Positions 9,519 to 19,063 of a DNA stretch of 64,000 bases are shown in pieces. The position numbers and the translations under genes were made by a program. Source of the stretch: MED-G105 sp039025235 (lineage in GTDB: Bacteria > Pseudomonadota > Alphaproteobacteria > Caulobacterales > Parvularculaceae); the NCBI GenBank assembly GCA_039025235.1, contig JBCCOS010000014.1:1-64000 (forward strand), in the 5' to 3' direction. The number at the start of each line of letters is the position of its first letter. Position 1 is the first letter of the stretch. The notes under the pieces are model-generated. The model did not search any database. It worked only from the letters and a program-made list of their open reading frames with translations, and was not told the origin of the DNA.

Positions 9519-10853
9519 TTATGCAACGTAAGGTTTACGCTCCAATGCAAAAATTGCGCGACGAAAGAACTCGTCATCGGTTTCATTGGTCGCCAGAAAG
9601 GGTTGCCCTAGGTTGCAATGGGATACCAGGGCCAACTTTTTCTCTTGATCGAACCGAAGAGTCGTCTTGCTTCCAAGTTCGGTGCCATTGTGTCCCCATG
9701 CAAACTTATTGATGGCATAGGGCTTAATTTGGTTAAACCCGACCGCTTGCGTACGCCGCCAATAATGATGAAAGCTAGCCACGCTGGTCATTGCCTCGAT
9801 GGATACGGGATCCAGGAATTGCTGTCCACGCGACGTGCCGCCTTGCGCAAACACAGAGGCGTATTTTGCTAGGCCAAGCACGCTCATAATCATACCGCCA
9901 TCTGCGTAAGTACCGAAGGTGTAGTCTGGGAAAAACTGGGAATGCCCGCTGAACCCCTTAAAGTCTTCTTGGGTCACTCTATCATCATCGATCAACCCGG
10001 CAAAGGCCGTTGTTTCGGAGTTTTCCCAATCTAGGTAACTAAAGCGCGGTTTACCCTCTTCAAAAAACAAATGCGGCGTGACATAGTCTTCTCTTGGGAA
10101 TGTCGTAGGGTCGATTGCACCGCGAATGCCTAAGGGGTCTAGCACCACCTCTCGATACACCTGCGCATCTGGCTTTCCCATTACGGCACTTATTGCGATA
10201 GAAATGAGACCAAAGGCACTGTTGCAATAACGCGTTGATTCTGAGGGAGCATATTTGCCCCAGAAGCGAGAGCCTCCAGGGCCATCGGCATCATAAAAAG
10301 CCTTCATCATTTCAACGGGTGGTTTTGGACTCTTCCTTCGCGTGTAGGACTGAGAGTATGTGAGTTGGTCTCCGTCTAGCATTGAGGAAGAATGGGTCAG
10401 CACATGTCTGATGGTGATCGGCTGCTCTGGGAAATAAGGATTGCGAACGCGGAACCCGACATACTCCGATAGGTCATTATCAAGATCAATCTTCCCCATT
10501 TCGGCTAGCCGCATGCACATGGTGGCTGTAAACGTCTTTGTGACGGAGCCAAGCATAAAAAGTTTTTCGAGACTTGCAGGCTCTTTAGTGCGAACGTCAT
10601 CGACACCATACGCATAGGCCCAGATGATTTCGTCGCCCTGCACAAGCGCACTTCTACAAGCTGGAATGTTGTTCGCGGTGCAGGTTTCGGCGATCCACGC
10701 TTCGAGGTCAGGAAGTTGTTCACCGATACGAGCCGAGCCCCCCAGTTCGAGAGACGATGGCACTGACCCTGAATTACAGGCAACGCTACCGGCTAGTGCA
10801 GAAAGCACCACTTGCCGACGATTAGGTATGAAATGTGACTTCATAGAATTCAA
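9519..10853 (-). CDS. Serine hydrolase, beta-lactamase/PBP fold, twin-arginine-like signal
   Basis: A 444-residue exported hydrolase of the class C beta-lactamase-related family. The N-terminus carries NRRQVVLSALAG, a twin-arginine-like signal, with Cys26 shortly after; the lipobox is imperfect. The catalytic SxxK is S103-V-T-K106, the second motif is YCN near residue 215, and WGHNGTELG near residue 400 supplies the H-x-G third motif. Likely reaction: periplasmic ester or amide hydrolysis, substrate unknown. It faces the S9 peptidase gene convergently across the repeat cluster, and is the last minus-strand gene downstream of the monooxygenase, dehydrogenase and MaoC group, from which a 264-base gap separates it. 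Confidence 0.85.
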   Translation of the reverse strand: MNSMKSHFIPNRRQVVLSALAGSVACNSGSVPSSLELGGSARIGEQLPDLEAWIAETCTANNIPACRSALVQGDEIIWAYAYGVDDVRTKEPASLEKLFMLGSVTKTFTATMCMRLAEMGKIDLDNDLSEYVGFRVRNPYFPEQPITIRHVLTHSSSMLDGDQLTYSQSYTRRKSPKPPVEMMKAFYDADGPGGSRFWGKYAPSESTRYCNSAFGLISIAISAVMGKPDAQVYREVVLDPLGIRGAIDPTTFPREDYVTPHLFFEEGKPRFSYLDWENSETTAFAGLIDDDRVTQEDFKGFSGHSQFFPDYTFGTYADGGMIMSVLGLAKYASVFAQGGTSRGQQFLDPVSIEAMTSVASFHHYWRRTQAVGFNQIKPYAINKFAWGHNGTELGSKTTLRFDQEKKLALVSHCNLGQPFLATNETDDEFFRRAIFALERKPYVA

Positions 10854-11117
10854 CAGATGCCGCTCGTAATTGTTAGTAACAGATTAGAGGAAAAAAGGGG
10901 AAGATATACTCGGACTTGTATAATACACTTACTCTTTGGATCAAGCAACGAGTGGTAGTGCAACGGTCATTAAGAGTGACACAACAGTGGGCGTTGATGC
11001 CGCTCCGGTAGTACTGAGTCAAAACGACAATTGTCTCGGCATTAAGAGCAGAGTTTCCTGGAAAAATGTGTCTGAACCAACGTTAAGGACCACGTGACAA
11101 CGGGGCCAAAGTGCGCG

Positions 11118-11594
11118 CTAAAAAACCAGTAGCCCAAGCCACTCAACAAACATAACGGGATCACCAGTCTCCTTTGATTCAACGATAACCTCTTTGGTTG
11201 TTATGAGACCCGTGCCAGGCTTATCAGCAACTTCTTTCAATTTGAATCGTGCTCTGAATGAATCATCAACCAAGGCAGGCTTTATAAGTCGAACCTTGTT
11301 CATCCCATAATTCACTTCAAGTTTTATTGGTAAGTCTAAGCGAGGCAATTGTTTTGCAAAATATGGAAGTAAGGCGAGGGTCAAAAACCCTTGCGCCGCC
11401 ACCCTAGGCCAAGGCCCTTTTGCCCCTTGTACTGGATCAATGTGACTAGATGTAAAGTCATTCGTAACACCACCGAAAACCGTCACGCGGTCTTGCGTTA
11501 AATGAAACCAATCCGTGACAAACGGATCGTCCTGCATCGTTTTCTCAAGAAAACTTCGGTGTTTCTGAAGTGCTTTGGGATCGACATTAGACAT
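11118..11594 (-). CDS. MaoC-like dehydratase (hot-dog fold)
   Basis: A 158-residue hot-dog-fold protein. The motif TNDFTSSHIDPV (about residues 40-51) carries the Asp and His that act as catalytic dyad in R-specific enoyl-CoA hydratases of the MaoC family, followed by AAQGFLTLALLP. Most family members have His where this one has Gln in AAQGF, a possible tuning of activity. Predicted reaction: reversible hydration of 2-enoyl-CoA thioesters. An AGGA ribosome site lies about 9 bases before ATG 11594. It sits downstream of the SDR and flavin monooxygenase genes on the same strand with a 287-base gap, which suggests a shared catabolic role but possibly its own promoter. Confidence 0.85.
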   Translation of the reverse strand: MSNVDPKALQKHRSFLEKTMQDDPFVTDWFHLTQDRVTVFGGVTNDFTSSHIDPVQGAKGPWPRVAAQGFLTLALLPYFAKQLPRLDLPIKLEVNYGMNKVRLIKPALVDDSFRARFKLKEVADKPGTGLITTKEVIVESKETGDPVMFVEWLGLLVF

Positions 11595-11881
11595 TACTTT
11601 AATCCTATCTCTGCAACGGCAGCGCCTTACATTTGTTCCTTCTTTATACCTATCTTTTGTTCACAAAAAGAAAGGTACAGCATAGTTCAAGTACTACGTG
11701 CGCAGCCGCGTGCGATACTTAAGAGTGGTAAATTCCAAAATGACTAGAAAATATGGTTGATCGATCTATCCGAGAAGTAAGGGCGCAGCTCCTCATTAAG
11801 GCGAATAAAGTTCGTACTAATACTTTAACTGCTAGTGCCACGATTTGGTTCCAAATAGAACTTCATTACTATTTCAAAGGG

Positions 11882-12718
11882 TTAGAAATCTGGCACTTCC
11901 GGGACCCTATCTCCTGCAACTAGCTTGAATACTCGCCAGTAACTCGTCGGAAAGAAACGTTGAATTGCCGCAGCAAACCGTGCATCATTTCCAACAATGA
12001 GCCTTGGGTCGCCTCGTTCGGCAGCATTAAGAATAAGCTGCGCTGCTCGGGACGCAGGCATAACCAACTTTTTAGCGAACTCTTTTTGTTGCTCCTCGAC
12101 AAAATCCTCGGGCAACGCTTTGGACATCCGAGCTCGCTTTGAAATGTTGGTCGCAACACCACCTGGGTAGACCACCGTGACGCCAACAGAGGTTCCCTCA
12201 AGCTCGTGTCTCAGTGCTTCTGAAAATCCGCGTACAGCGAACTTCGCGGCGCTATAGGCTGTCTGACCTATCGGTGCAATGATGCCAAATATCGAGCTGG
12301 TGTTAATGATCTGTCCCCTTGGCTCCGCCTTTTTTACTAAGGGTAAGAAGGCTCGGGTCATATGCACCACACCGAAAAAGTTGATTTCGATCAGCCAACG
12401 ATAGTCCTCCGTTTCATAGTGATGAAACATACCCCCAAGGGCTACGCCGGCATTGTTAAAGAGAAGTGTGACGGACCGGAATTCCTGAGAGACCTGCTCA
12501 GCAGCCTGCTTTGCAGCCGCTTCATCAGCGACATCAAACGTTCGTGTGATAACCTTAGCGCCCTTCGTACGACAAACACGCGCAACGCCGTCAAGCTCCT
12601 CTCCATTAATATCAAAAAGAGCTAAATCATAACCGCGCTCAGCACACAAATGACTGAGAGCTTCGCCCATTCCGCTTGCCGCGCCAGTAATGACGGCTGT
12701 TTTACGATTAATGCTCAT
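11882..12718 (-). CDS. Short-chain dehydrogenase/reductase
   Basis: A 278-residue classical SDR. TGAASGMG at residues 11-18 is the NAD(P) glycine-rich loop, NNAG at 88-91 the structural motif, SS at 141-142 the catalytic Ser, and Y155-S-A-A-K159 the catalytic Tyr/Lys. It should oxidise a secondary alcohol or reduce a ketone. Its ATG overlaps the stop of the monooxygenase gene by four bases, so the two are translationally coupled. Pairing of an SDR with an EthA-type monooxygenase is common and suggests the SDR makes the ketone substrate or handles the resulting alcohol. Substrate unknown. Confidence 0.9.
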   Translation of the reverse strand: MSINRKTAVITGAASGMGEALSHLCAERGYDLALFDINGEELDGVARVCRTKGAKVITRTFDVADEAAAKQAAEQVSQEFRSVTLLFNNAGVALGGMFHHYETEDYRWLIEINFFGVVHMTRAFLPLVKKAEPRGQIINTSSIFGIIAPIGQTAYSAAKFAVRGFSEALRHELEGTSVGVTVVYPGGVATNISKRARMSKALPEDFVEEQQKEFAKKLVMPASRAAQLILNAAERGDPRLIVGNDARFAAAIQRFFPTSYWRVFKLVAGDRVPEVPDF

Positions 12719-14205
12719 TCCGCAGCCTCCAAAATAACCGGTCGCTCTGTACGTTTTTTGAACTGCATAATGCCGTCATCAAGTTTCGCAAATTTTGTAT
12801 CGATGTAATCCATGACGTAATTTTGGTGGTTCCTCCATGGACGCTCTGTTCCTTGACGTGGAAAGAGATCAATCCCTCTCGTCACATACCCAGATTGAAG
12901 ATCGATAGCCGGTCTGGGGTCAGGTGGAGCGCCAGCGACTTCGGGCACAATAATATCTGAACCCTTCCTTTCCATCAATTTAATCAGTCGACAAACATAA
13001 CGACACGCTAGATCTGTCTTAAGTGTCCAAGACGCGTTGGTGTATCCAAACAGAGTCACAAAATTCGGAAAGCCAGAGAGCATGGACCCCTTATAAACAA
13101 AGGTATTTTCGAAATCGGCCTTTTTGCCATCGATTGACATGTCGATTCCACCGAGGGGCAAGAGCTTTAGACCAGTAGCTTTGATCACGATATCCGCTTC
13201 AAGTTCTTTACCGGATTTCAGCATCACACCATGCTCTGTAAACGTCTCAATATGGTCAGTCTCGATAGATGCATGGCCGTCACGTATCGCATGAAACAGA
13301 TCATTGTCAGGTACGAGACAAAGTCGCTGATCCCATGGATTATAATCTGGTGTGAAATGCGGGTCGATCGCCGTGCTGTCGCCAATCTCCTTACGCACAG
13401 CCTTAGCCAGTTCCGATTTCAGATAGTTCGGAACACGCCGAGAAAGCTGATAGCTTAACATGCTTAGCATAATGCGTTTTATGCGGAGCGCTTTAAAAGC
13501 GGCTTTTGCTGGCAATACCGCGCGCACCAGATCAAACCATGGGTCCTTCGCTGGCATTGACACAATGTAAGTTGGCGATCGCTGCAGCATTGTCACATGA
13601 GCGGCTTTCTCAGCCATAGCGGGAACGATGGTCACGGCTGTCGCACCTGAACCAATGACAACAACTTTCTTGCACGTATAATCGAGACCTTCAGGCCAAA
13701 ATTGAGGTTCGATTATCTGTCCACGGAAGTTTTCTTCACCGCCCATCATCGGCACGTGACCAGTTTCGTAGTCATAGTAACCGCAGCACGCGAAAAGGAA
13801 GCGGGAGCGGACATATTCTTCCTGTCCATTTGCATATCGTATTTTTGATGTCCAAAGGGCTTCTTTGGAGCAGAAGGCGATTTCCACAACCCGCGCACCG
13901 TAGGTTATTTTCTTATCGACACCATATTCTCTCGCGGTATCTTCGATATAGCCTTTGATCGACTGCGCATCAGTGAGCGACTTGGGTAAATGCCACGGTC
14001 TAAATGGATAGCCGAGAGTGTACATGTCACTGTCCGACCGGATCCCTGGATAGCGAAACAGATCCCAGGTCCCGCCCATCCGCTCACGTGACTCAAAAAT
14101 ACGCACCGAAAGATGAGGTAGGTGAATGCGCAAACGGCTTGCTGCGCCAACCCCGGAAAGTCCAGCACCGACGATAACGACGTCTTCGATATGATCAGCA
14201 GTCAT
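12715..14205 (-). CDS. EthA-like flavin (Baeyer-Villiger type) monooxygenase with altered fingerprint
   Basis: A 496-residue class B flavoprotein monooxygenase, strongly like EthA and CzcO-type enzymes. Residues 13-18 (GAGLSG) bind FAD and residues 185-190 (GSGATA) bind NADPH. The Baeyer-Villiger fingerprint FxGxxxHxxxWP is present at 160-171, but the His position (166) is Glu (codon GAA). Other EthA-type landmarks such as RYPGIRSDSDMYT (51-63) and LQRSPTY (207-213) are intact. Normal members insert oxygen next to a ketone, or oxidise sulfur or nitrogen. A His to Glu change needs at least two base changes and could alter NADPH handling. It is cotranscribed with the SDR gene and lies downstream of two serine hydrolases, which would fit ketone to ester to hydrolysis. 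Confidence 0.9.
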   Translation of the reverse strand: MTADHIEDVVIVGAGLSGVGAASRLRIHLPHLSVRIFESRERMGGTWDLFRYPGIRSDSDMYTLGYPFRPWHLPKSLTDAQSIKGYIEDTAREYGVDKKITYGARVVEIAFCSKEALWTSKIRYANGQEEYVRSRFLFACCGYYDYETGHVPMMGGEENFRGQIIEPQFWPEGLDYTCKKVVVIGSGATAVTIVPAMAEKAAHVTMLQRSPTYIVSMPAKDPWFDLVRAVLPAKAAFKALRIKRIMLSMLSYQLSRRVPNYLKSELAKAVRKEIGDSTAIDPHFTPDYNPWDQRLCLVPDNDLFHAIRDGHASIETDHIETFTEHGVMLKSGKELEADIVIKATGLKLLPLGGIDMSIDGKKADFENTFVYKGSMLSGFPNFVTLFGYTNASWTLKTDLACRYVCRLIKLMERKGSDIIVPEVAGAPPDPRPAIDLQSGYVTRGIDLFPRQGTERPWRNHQNYVMDYIDTKFAKLDDGIMQFKKRTERPVILEAAE

Positions 14206-14327
14206 ACTGTCTCCGTTAACCGTTGCTTTAATAGAACAAACATAGCGCGTCTCCTATTAAATGAGAGTAGGCAAAGATCATGAGAAAAGGCCTCTGAGGT
14301 ATAATTCACACTTTTCACCAAGCGGCG

Positions 14328-15689
14328 TTACCCACTGGATCTTCTCAAAGTGGGCATAATTAAATCCAGAGCTGCATTTATTGGACCGAGCTCATCGGTA
14401 CGGGGGGTACGACCTAAGTGAACAATGATCATATCAAGCGTTGGACAAACCAAAACCAGCTGACCTTGAAATCCGGCGAAAGAATAAACCGTTTCAGGAA
14501 GACTTTGTAGCGCTTTACGGTCTGTGCCCTCATAAGGATAGTTCAACCACATTTGCGCTCCATACTGTTTGCCGGAAGCGCTCGCTGGTGTTGAAACAAA
14601 TTCCGACCACCCTTCGGGCAAGATCTTTTTCCCATTCCATACCCCGCCCTGAAGGAACAATTGTCCCAGCTTGGCCCAATCCCTTGCGGTCGCGTAAATA
14701 TAGGCCCCGCCGATAAACTCCCCAGCACTATTCACATTGTGGACGGCGCTTGACACACCCAAAGGCTCAAAAATTTTATCCCGAGCATAAGAATAATAAT
14801 CGACACCTTTTTTTTCTAAAGCAATTCTTAATCCACGCTGCAAAATAGCACTTGTACCTGTCGAATAGTACCATTCAGTTCCGGGGGGATGGATAAGTGG
14901 CTTTTCGATTGCGTATTGCGCCGTAGAATGAGAATTCCATAGTAATACGTTCACATCTTTATCAGGTCGATCACTCGTATTCTCTACGAAATCCAAACCA
15001 GACTGCATTTGTAATAAATGGCGCCAGGTGATTTCGCGACGAGGATCATCCAAACCCGACCATTCCTTTATCAGAGGCCGATCGTCTAACGCGAAATACT
15101 TATCTTTAATTGCTACACCAACCATCATTTGGGAAACGGTTTTCGCCATTGAGTAACTCAACATCGGCATGTTTCTGTCAAATCCTGGCGCGTATCGCTC
15201 AGCAATAAGTTTGCCATTTTTTACAATGACAATTGCGCGATGGGGCGGCAACGGATCTTCAAAAATACGGTCAAGAGCATCGTTCAATTCCGTCTGATTG
15301 AAGCCGTGCTCTGCGGGTGAAGCGACAGGCCAATCAACACCGGCTACTGGATCCAATGGTGGCACGTCAGCAATTGGTCCACGCACAATCGTACAGCCAT
15401 ATCCTGCCTGGTACACTGATTTCGTTCTACCAAACGGGCCGACACCCCCCGTAACCTCTTTATGCAGCCGGTCGATTTTTACTTTCACCAGCTTGATTGG
15501 ATCGGGAAATTGAACAAAATCATTTTCTAAAATGTGGTCTAACTTACGGCCCGCGAGAAATGTCTCGTTACAAACTTCTAATGTCTTCAACCCAGATCCG
15601 ATTGAAGCTAGTTTATTGAAACGAGAAGCACCTATACTGATGACAAACAATGCGCCAATGACTGCTAGCGCGACAATTACTTTCTTCAC
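14328..15689 (-). CDS. Serine hydrolase, beta-lactamase/NylB-like family, tandem copy 2
   Basis: A 453-residue PBP-fold hydrolase starting at GTG 15689. Residues 4-20 form a membrane anchor or signal. The SxxK motif is S180-M-A-K183; WYYSTGTS near residue 270 supplies the second motif; the third motif is weak (SFAGFQGQ near 410). It is the same length as the neighbouring gene at 15803-17164 and aligns with it without gaps over at least the first 190 residues, for example both contain GPFG-x-TKSVY and GYGC at the same positions, so the two are tandem duplicates. It ends 122 bases upstream of the monooxygenase gene on the same strand. Likely role: ester or amide hydrolysis in the periplasm. Confidence 0.87.
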   Translation of the reverse strand: MKKVIVALAVIGALFVISIGASRFNKLASIGSGLKTLEVCNETFLAGRKLDHILENDFVQFPDPIKLVKVKIDRLHKEVTGGVGPFGRTKSVYQAGYGCTIVRGPIADVPPLDPVAGVDWPVASPAEHGFNQTELNDALDRIFEDPLPPHRAIVIVKNGKLIAERYAPGFDRNMPMLSYSMAKTVSQMMVGVAIKDKYFALDDRPLIKEWSGLDDPRREITWRHLLQMQSGLDFVENTSDRPDKDVNVLLWNSHSTAQYAIEKPLIHPPGTEWYYSTGTSAILQRGLRIALEKKGVDYYSYARDKIFEPLGVSSAVHNVNSAGEFIGGAYIYATARDWAKLGQLFLQGGVWNGKKILPEGWSEFVSTPASASGKQYGAQMWLNYPYEGTDRKALQSLPETVYSFAGFQGQLVLVCPTLDMIIVHLGRTPRTDELGPINAALDLIMPTLRRSSG

Positions 15690-15802
15690 ACGACACCTAT
15701 TTTTGAATTATTCTCGTCGAGAGGTTTCACTCAAATGATATGATCGTCAATTCAATTAGGATCAGAACAAACAGAAAAAAAGGTCTCCGATCGATAATCA
15801 AC

Positions 15803-17164
15803 TCACCCTTCAAATGATTCCAATGTCGGCATAATCAAATCCAAAGCCGCGTTAATCGGCTTAAGCATTGCCCCTGATTTCGTTCGGCCAAGGTGTACAA
15901 TGACCATATCTAGGCTTGGAATGACCAAAACGACCTGCCCTTCATAACCGGAAAACCAATAAGCCGTATCAGGAAGGATTGGAAAAGACTTCTTTGATGC
16001 TAGTTTTTCACTTGGACGGTTGAGCCAAATTTGGGCGCCATAGCGATTATGCGATGCGCTTGCCGGTGTTGCGGAAAATTCTACCCAGCCCTTTGGGAAA
16101 ATACGTTTTCCTTCCCAAACACCGTCTTGTAGAAAGAGCTGACCGAATTTGGCCCAGTCTCTGGCCGTTGCATAGACAACTGAACCGCCAATAAACTCTC
16201 CGGAACTGTCAGGAACAAAAACTGTACTCGCCGCCCCGAGTGGTTCAAAAATCCGATTACGTGCAAAAGAGTGATACGCGATATCACTCTCTTCGAGAGC
16301 GAGCCGCAGCCCTCGTTGAATGATGTTGCTCGTCCCAGTCGCGTATGACCAATGGGTACCAGGATCATGTTCGAGCGGCTTATCGATTGCGTATTGAGCC
16401 TGCGAATTGGAAAGCAGAAACATCTTAGAAACATCGGTAACTGAATCCGTGTAATTTTCCTGAAATTCTAGCCCGCTTTGCATATGCAAAAGGTGGCGCC
16501 ATGTTATTTCGCGTCTTAGATCATCATCACCTGACCATTCGTCAATCATTGGGCGGTCATCAACGTCAAACAATCCATCTTTTACAGCGACGGCAACCAT
16601 CATTTGGGTGATGGTTTTTGACATCGAGTTACTGAGCATCGGCGTACGTTTGTCAAAACCAGGCGCGTAGCGTTCAGCCACCAGTTCGCCGCCTTTGATG
16701 AACACCATAGCACGGTGGTACGGCAACGGATCTTCAAAGACGCTATCAAGAGCCGCATTAAAGGCGGCTTCGTCAAACCCGTGTTTTGCGGGCGACGCCA
16801 CCGTCCACGCTTTGTTTTGCACAGGCTCTAAGGTTGGTAATTCGTTGAATGTCCCGCGGATAAGGATGCACCCATACCCGTTGCGGTATACAGACTTTGT
16901 TTTACCAAATGGCCCTAGTCCGCCAGTTACTTCCTTATCATCATAATTTACTTTGACGGATATCAGGTCGATGACATCCGGAAACTGTATGAAATCCGTA
17001 TCTAGAACATCCTGCTCTTTTCTATGGGCGATGAAGACTTCATTACACACCACCCTGGTTTTCAGGCCTGCACCAAGTTTCCCCAGATTATTAATATGGT
17101 TGACGCCAAAGCCTGACAATAAAGCGGCAGCTATTGCAACAGAACCAATAACTAGATTTTTCAT
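15803..17164 (-). CDS. Serine hydrolase, beta-lactamase/NylB-like family, tandem copy 1
   Basis: A 453-residue paralogue of the gene that follows it. The frame stays open back to 17485, but I start at ATG 17164: this gives a clean N-terminal hydrophobic segment (residues 4-19) and exactly the length of the paralogue, whereas the upstream extension is Cys-rich nonsense. SxxK is S180-M-S-K183, WSYATGTS near residue 270 gives the second motif, and WFSGYEGQ the region of the third. Divergence between copies is substantial, so the duplication is not recent or the copies have different substrates. It is 113 bases upstream of copy 2 and 643 bases downstream of the TetR gene. Confidence 0.85.
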   Translation of the reverse strand: MKNLVIGSVAIAAALLSGFGVNHINNLGKLGAGLKTRVVCNEVFIAHRKEQDVLDTDFIQFPDVIDLISVKVNYDDKEVTGGLGPFGKTKSVYRNGYGCILIRGTFNELPTLEPVQNKAWTVASPAKHGFDEAAFNAALDSVFEDPLPYHRAMVFIKGGELVAERYAPGFDKRTPMLSNSMSKTITQMMVAVAVKDGLFDVDDRPMIDEWSGDDDLRREITWRHLLHMQSGLEFQENYTDSVTDVSKMFLLSNSQAQYAIDKPLEHDPGTHWSYATGTSNIIQRGLRLALEESDIAYHSFARNRIFEPLGAASTVFVPDSSGEFIGGSVVYATARDWAKFGQLFLQDGVWEGKRIFPKGWVEFSATPASASHNRYGAQIWLNRPSEKLASKKSFPILPDTAYWFSGYEGQVVLVIPSLDMVIVHLGRTKSGAMLKPINAALDLIMPTLESFEG

Positions 17165-17807
17165 AAAGATGTCTCGGTCGCTTCCACCTGCAAGATCGCT
17201 CAGCTGCGCGCTGAAACGAGCGCCACATAACCTACCTATTATCCCTTTATTGAGCTCGCAGTTCCTCTGTAAACATACTATATAAAAGCTGGCATCCACC
17301 AAGGCACGATCAAACTTTCTTGTCGACTGACAACAAAAACCAATCTTCGAACAAAGAGCGCATTTACAAATGAAGAATTCAGCAAAGGAACGCGGCACTC
17401 TTAGTTCCAAGCTTAACCTAGAAACCAACTGTACGGTATGTAAATAAAAAGCGCAACAGATTTCCGAAGTCTTAAGAAAGCTCAAGATCTCTTATCGTTG
17501 ACCGCGAGCGAACTGGCGTCGTTGAGGGCAAAATAAGTGTCCGCAACAAGTAAAACGCGAATACTCTTGGAGACGAAAACCTATTTGGCCATATCCATGT
17601 TGCCCATTAATGAGCACGACTGCCAGTTACTGATGAATGGTCTCGGCGAGCACCGCTCGGCCGATGAGCCATTTATAATTGAGACAAGCGGCCTAATTGC
17701 CTCAAACCTCAGATTAACAATTATAGACAACTGGCAACTCCGGAAAATACCGCAGACAAATTACGTCTTGCCGGATTAGTACGTTCTTTATTGGTACGGA
17801 TCGGTGC
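17165..17807. other. Intergenic region between TetR gene and tandem hydrolases
   Basis: About 640 bases without a convincing gene. An 80-codon plus-strand frame at 17537-17779 has no recognisable motif and no clear ribosome site. The region should hold the promoter for the minus-strand hydrolase and monooxygenase group. Confidence 0.4.
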
Positions 17808-18497
17808 TTATTGCCCCTCAATATAGAACTCTTCCAACTTCGGTGGCGGTTCACTAACATTACGGGCCTTAATGTACGGTGATACAATCACTATAAGCAT
17901 TTCAACGTGCCTATCAAAAAATTCTTTGTCTCGCCCAAGAATATCATCCAATAGCATTCCTCTAAGGCACCACGTTACGATCCGATTAACTTCATGCAGC
18001 GCTTCGATCCGTCCATCCACTGGCTCAAAATAGTGACTAAAAGCATGTTGAAATAGAGGTTCGTATCGTTCGATCAGAGGGCGAAGGGCATCCACTAAAT
18101 TTTTATCAGCCCTGCAAGCCTGTAATAGTTCTAACAACACTTGCCCATAACGACTCGTGGATATATCTCGCCACAAATAACGCACGACATGCGCAAATCG
18201 ATTATTTGCTTCGTGGACAGAGAGCATGAGATCGCCCGCGCTGCGGTATTTTTCGTACAACAAAGCGTCACCTACAGCAACGATCAGTTGGTGTTTTGTT
18301 GGGAAATGATGAAGATAGGCCCCCTTCGAAACCCCCGCCACATCAACGACACGGTTCACTGAAGCGGCCGAATAGCCATCATGCTCAAGAACGGTAATAG
18401 CGGCCTCGATTAAACGTTCGCGCATTTCTTGGCTGCGCTGAGCCTGCGTTCGACGAACGGGTTTCTCGTTGGATGTAGAGTTCAATATCTTTTGCAT
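17808..18497 (-). CDS. TetR/AcrR family transcriptional regulator
   Basis: A 229-residue regulator from ATG 18497; an in-frame ATG at 18614 would add a hydrophobic stretch unlike any TetR protein and was rejected. Residues about 20-65 form the DNA-binding domain: RERLIEAAITVLEHDGY leads into the recognition region VAGVSKGAYLHHFPTK. The remaining helices are the ligand-binding and dimerisation domain. TetR proteins usually repress neighbouring genes and are released by a small ligand. Its position at the head of the minus-strand hydrolase, monooxygenase and SDR group, and the EthR/EthA precedent, suggest it controls that group (inference). No operator was found by eye. Confidence 0.88.
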   Translation of the reverse strand: MQKILNSTSNEKPVRRTQAQRSQEMRERLIEAAITVLEHDGYSAASVNRVVDVAGVSKGAYLHHFPTKHQLIVAVGDALLYEKYRSAGDLMLSVHEANNRFAHVVRYLWRDISTSRYGQVLLELLQACRADKNLVDALRPLIERYEPLFQHAFSHYFEPVDGRIEALHEVNRIVTWCLRGMLLDDILGRDKEFFDRHVEMLIVIVSPYIKARNVSEPPPKLEEFYIEGQ

Positions 18498-18724
18498 GCA
18501 CTTCAACAGAGTTAGAAAAACATAAATTAATATAACACAGAAAAGCAAAATTTTGTACGGCATGCACCTTACAAAACTTGTAAATATGGCAGGCAACAGA
18601 GAACCGTTGAGCAACCAAATATATCATCTGTCTAAAGCATCGGATTTTGTAGCCTTAAGTCGGAATGCCGAATTCAGGTATTCTATTACATGGGCACAGA
18701 CTGCAGCCTGCCTCTTAGATCTGG

Positions 18725-18985
18725 CTAACCTAACAATCTCACAGCTTTTGACTTTCGGTTGTCTTCGCTTTGATAGTATCCACTCGCCACTTGATAGGAA
18801 CGATATTTTTAGCGGCGCATGGCGTCTTCCAAAGGAAGACCTTGGTTACGGGCCTCTGTTAAGTACCCGGATCGAATGCCGTGTGCGGAATAGTCTTGCG
18901 GGTTATACCCTGCCCTTTCAAGGCGTTCTTTAAGATTGGTGTTGGCCGTTGCTGTCGCGTGACCCCAGATAGTGCGACCCTCATT
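18725..18985 (-). pseudogene. Tyrosine recombinase C-terminal remnant with in-frame stop
   Basis: Minus-strand translation gives a run matching the C-terminal end of the intact integrase at 32074-33198: SAHG-x-RSG-x-LTEARNQG-x-PLEDAM, then RSYQVAS-x-YYQ-x-ED and KAV-x-LL. The reading frame is preserved, but a TAA at 18809-18811 replaces the Ser codon of the AMRHSK motif, and the preceding catalytic His is Arg. Upstream of GRTIWG the homology stops at about 18985, next to a transposase-like fragment. This is a dead recombinase copy in the same orientation as the live one 13 kb away. Confidence 0.85.
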
Positions 18986-19063
18986 TTAGCCAAAAAAGTT
19001 GTAAATACAATACTTTACGTGGACCCCAATTCGTAAAACTTTACCCAAGATAATAAGACTCAA

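Noticed and set aside
2225..17164. Beta-lactamase-like motifs as antibiotic resistance genes
   Set aside because: The proteins have SxxK and Y-x-N type motifs but weak or changed third motifs, and belong to the broad esterase/peptidase part of the fold. Nothing points to beta-lactam hydrolysis.
17537..17779. 80-codon plus-strand frame
   Set aside because: No recognisable motif, no ribosome site and no coding-like pattern; treated as chance.
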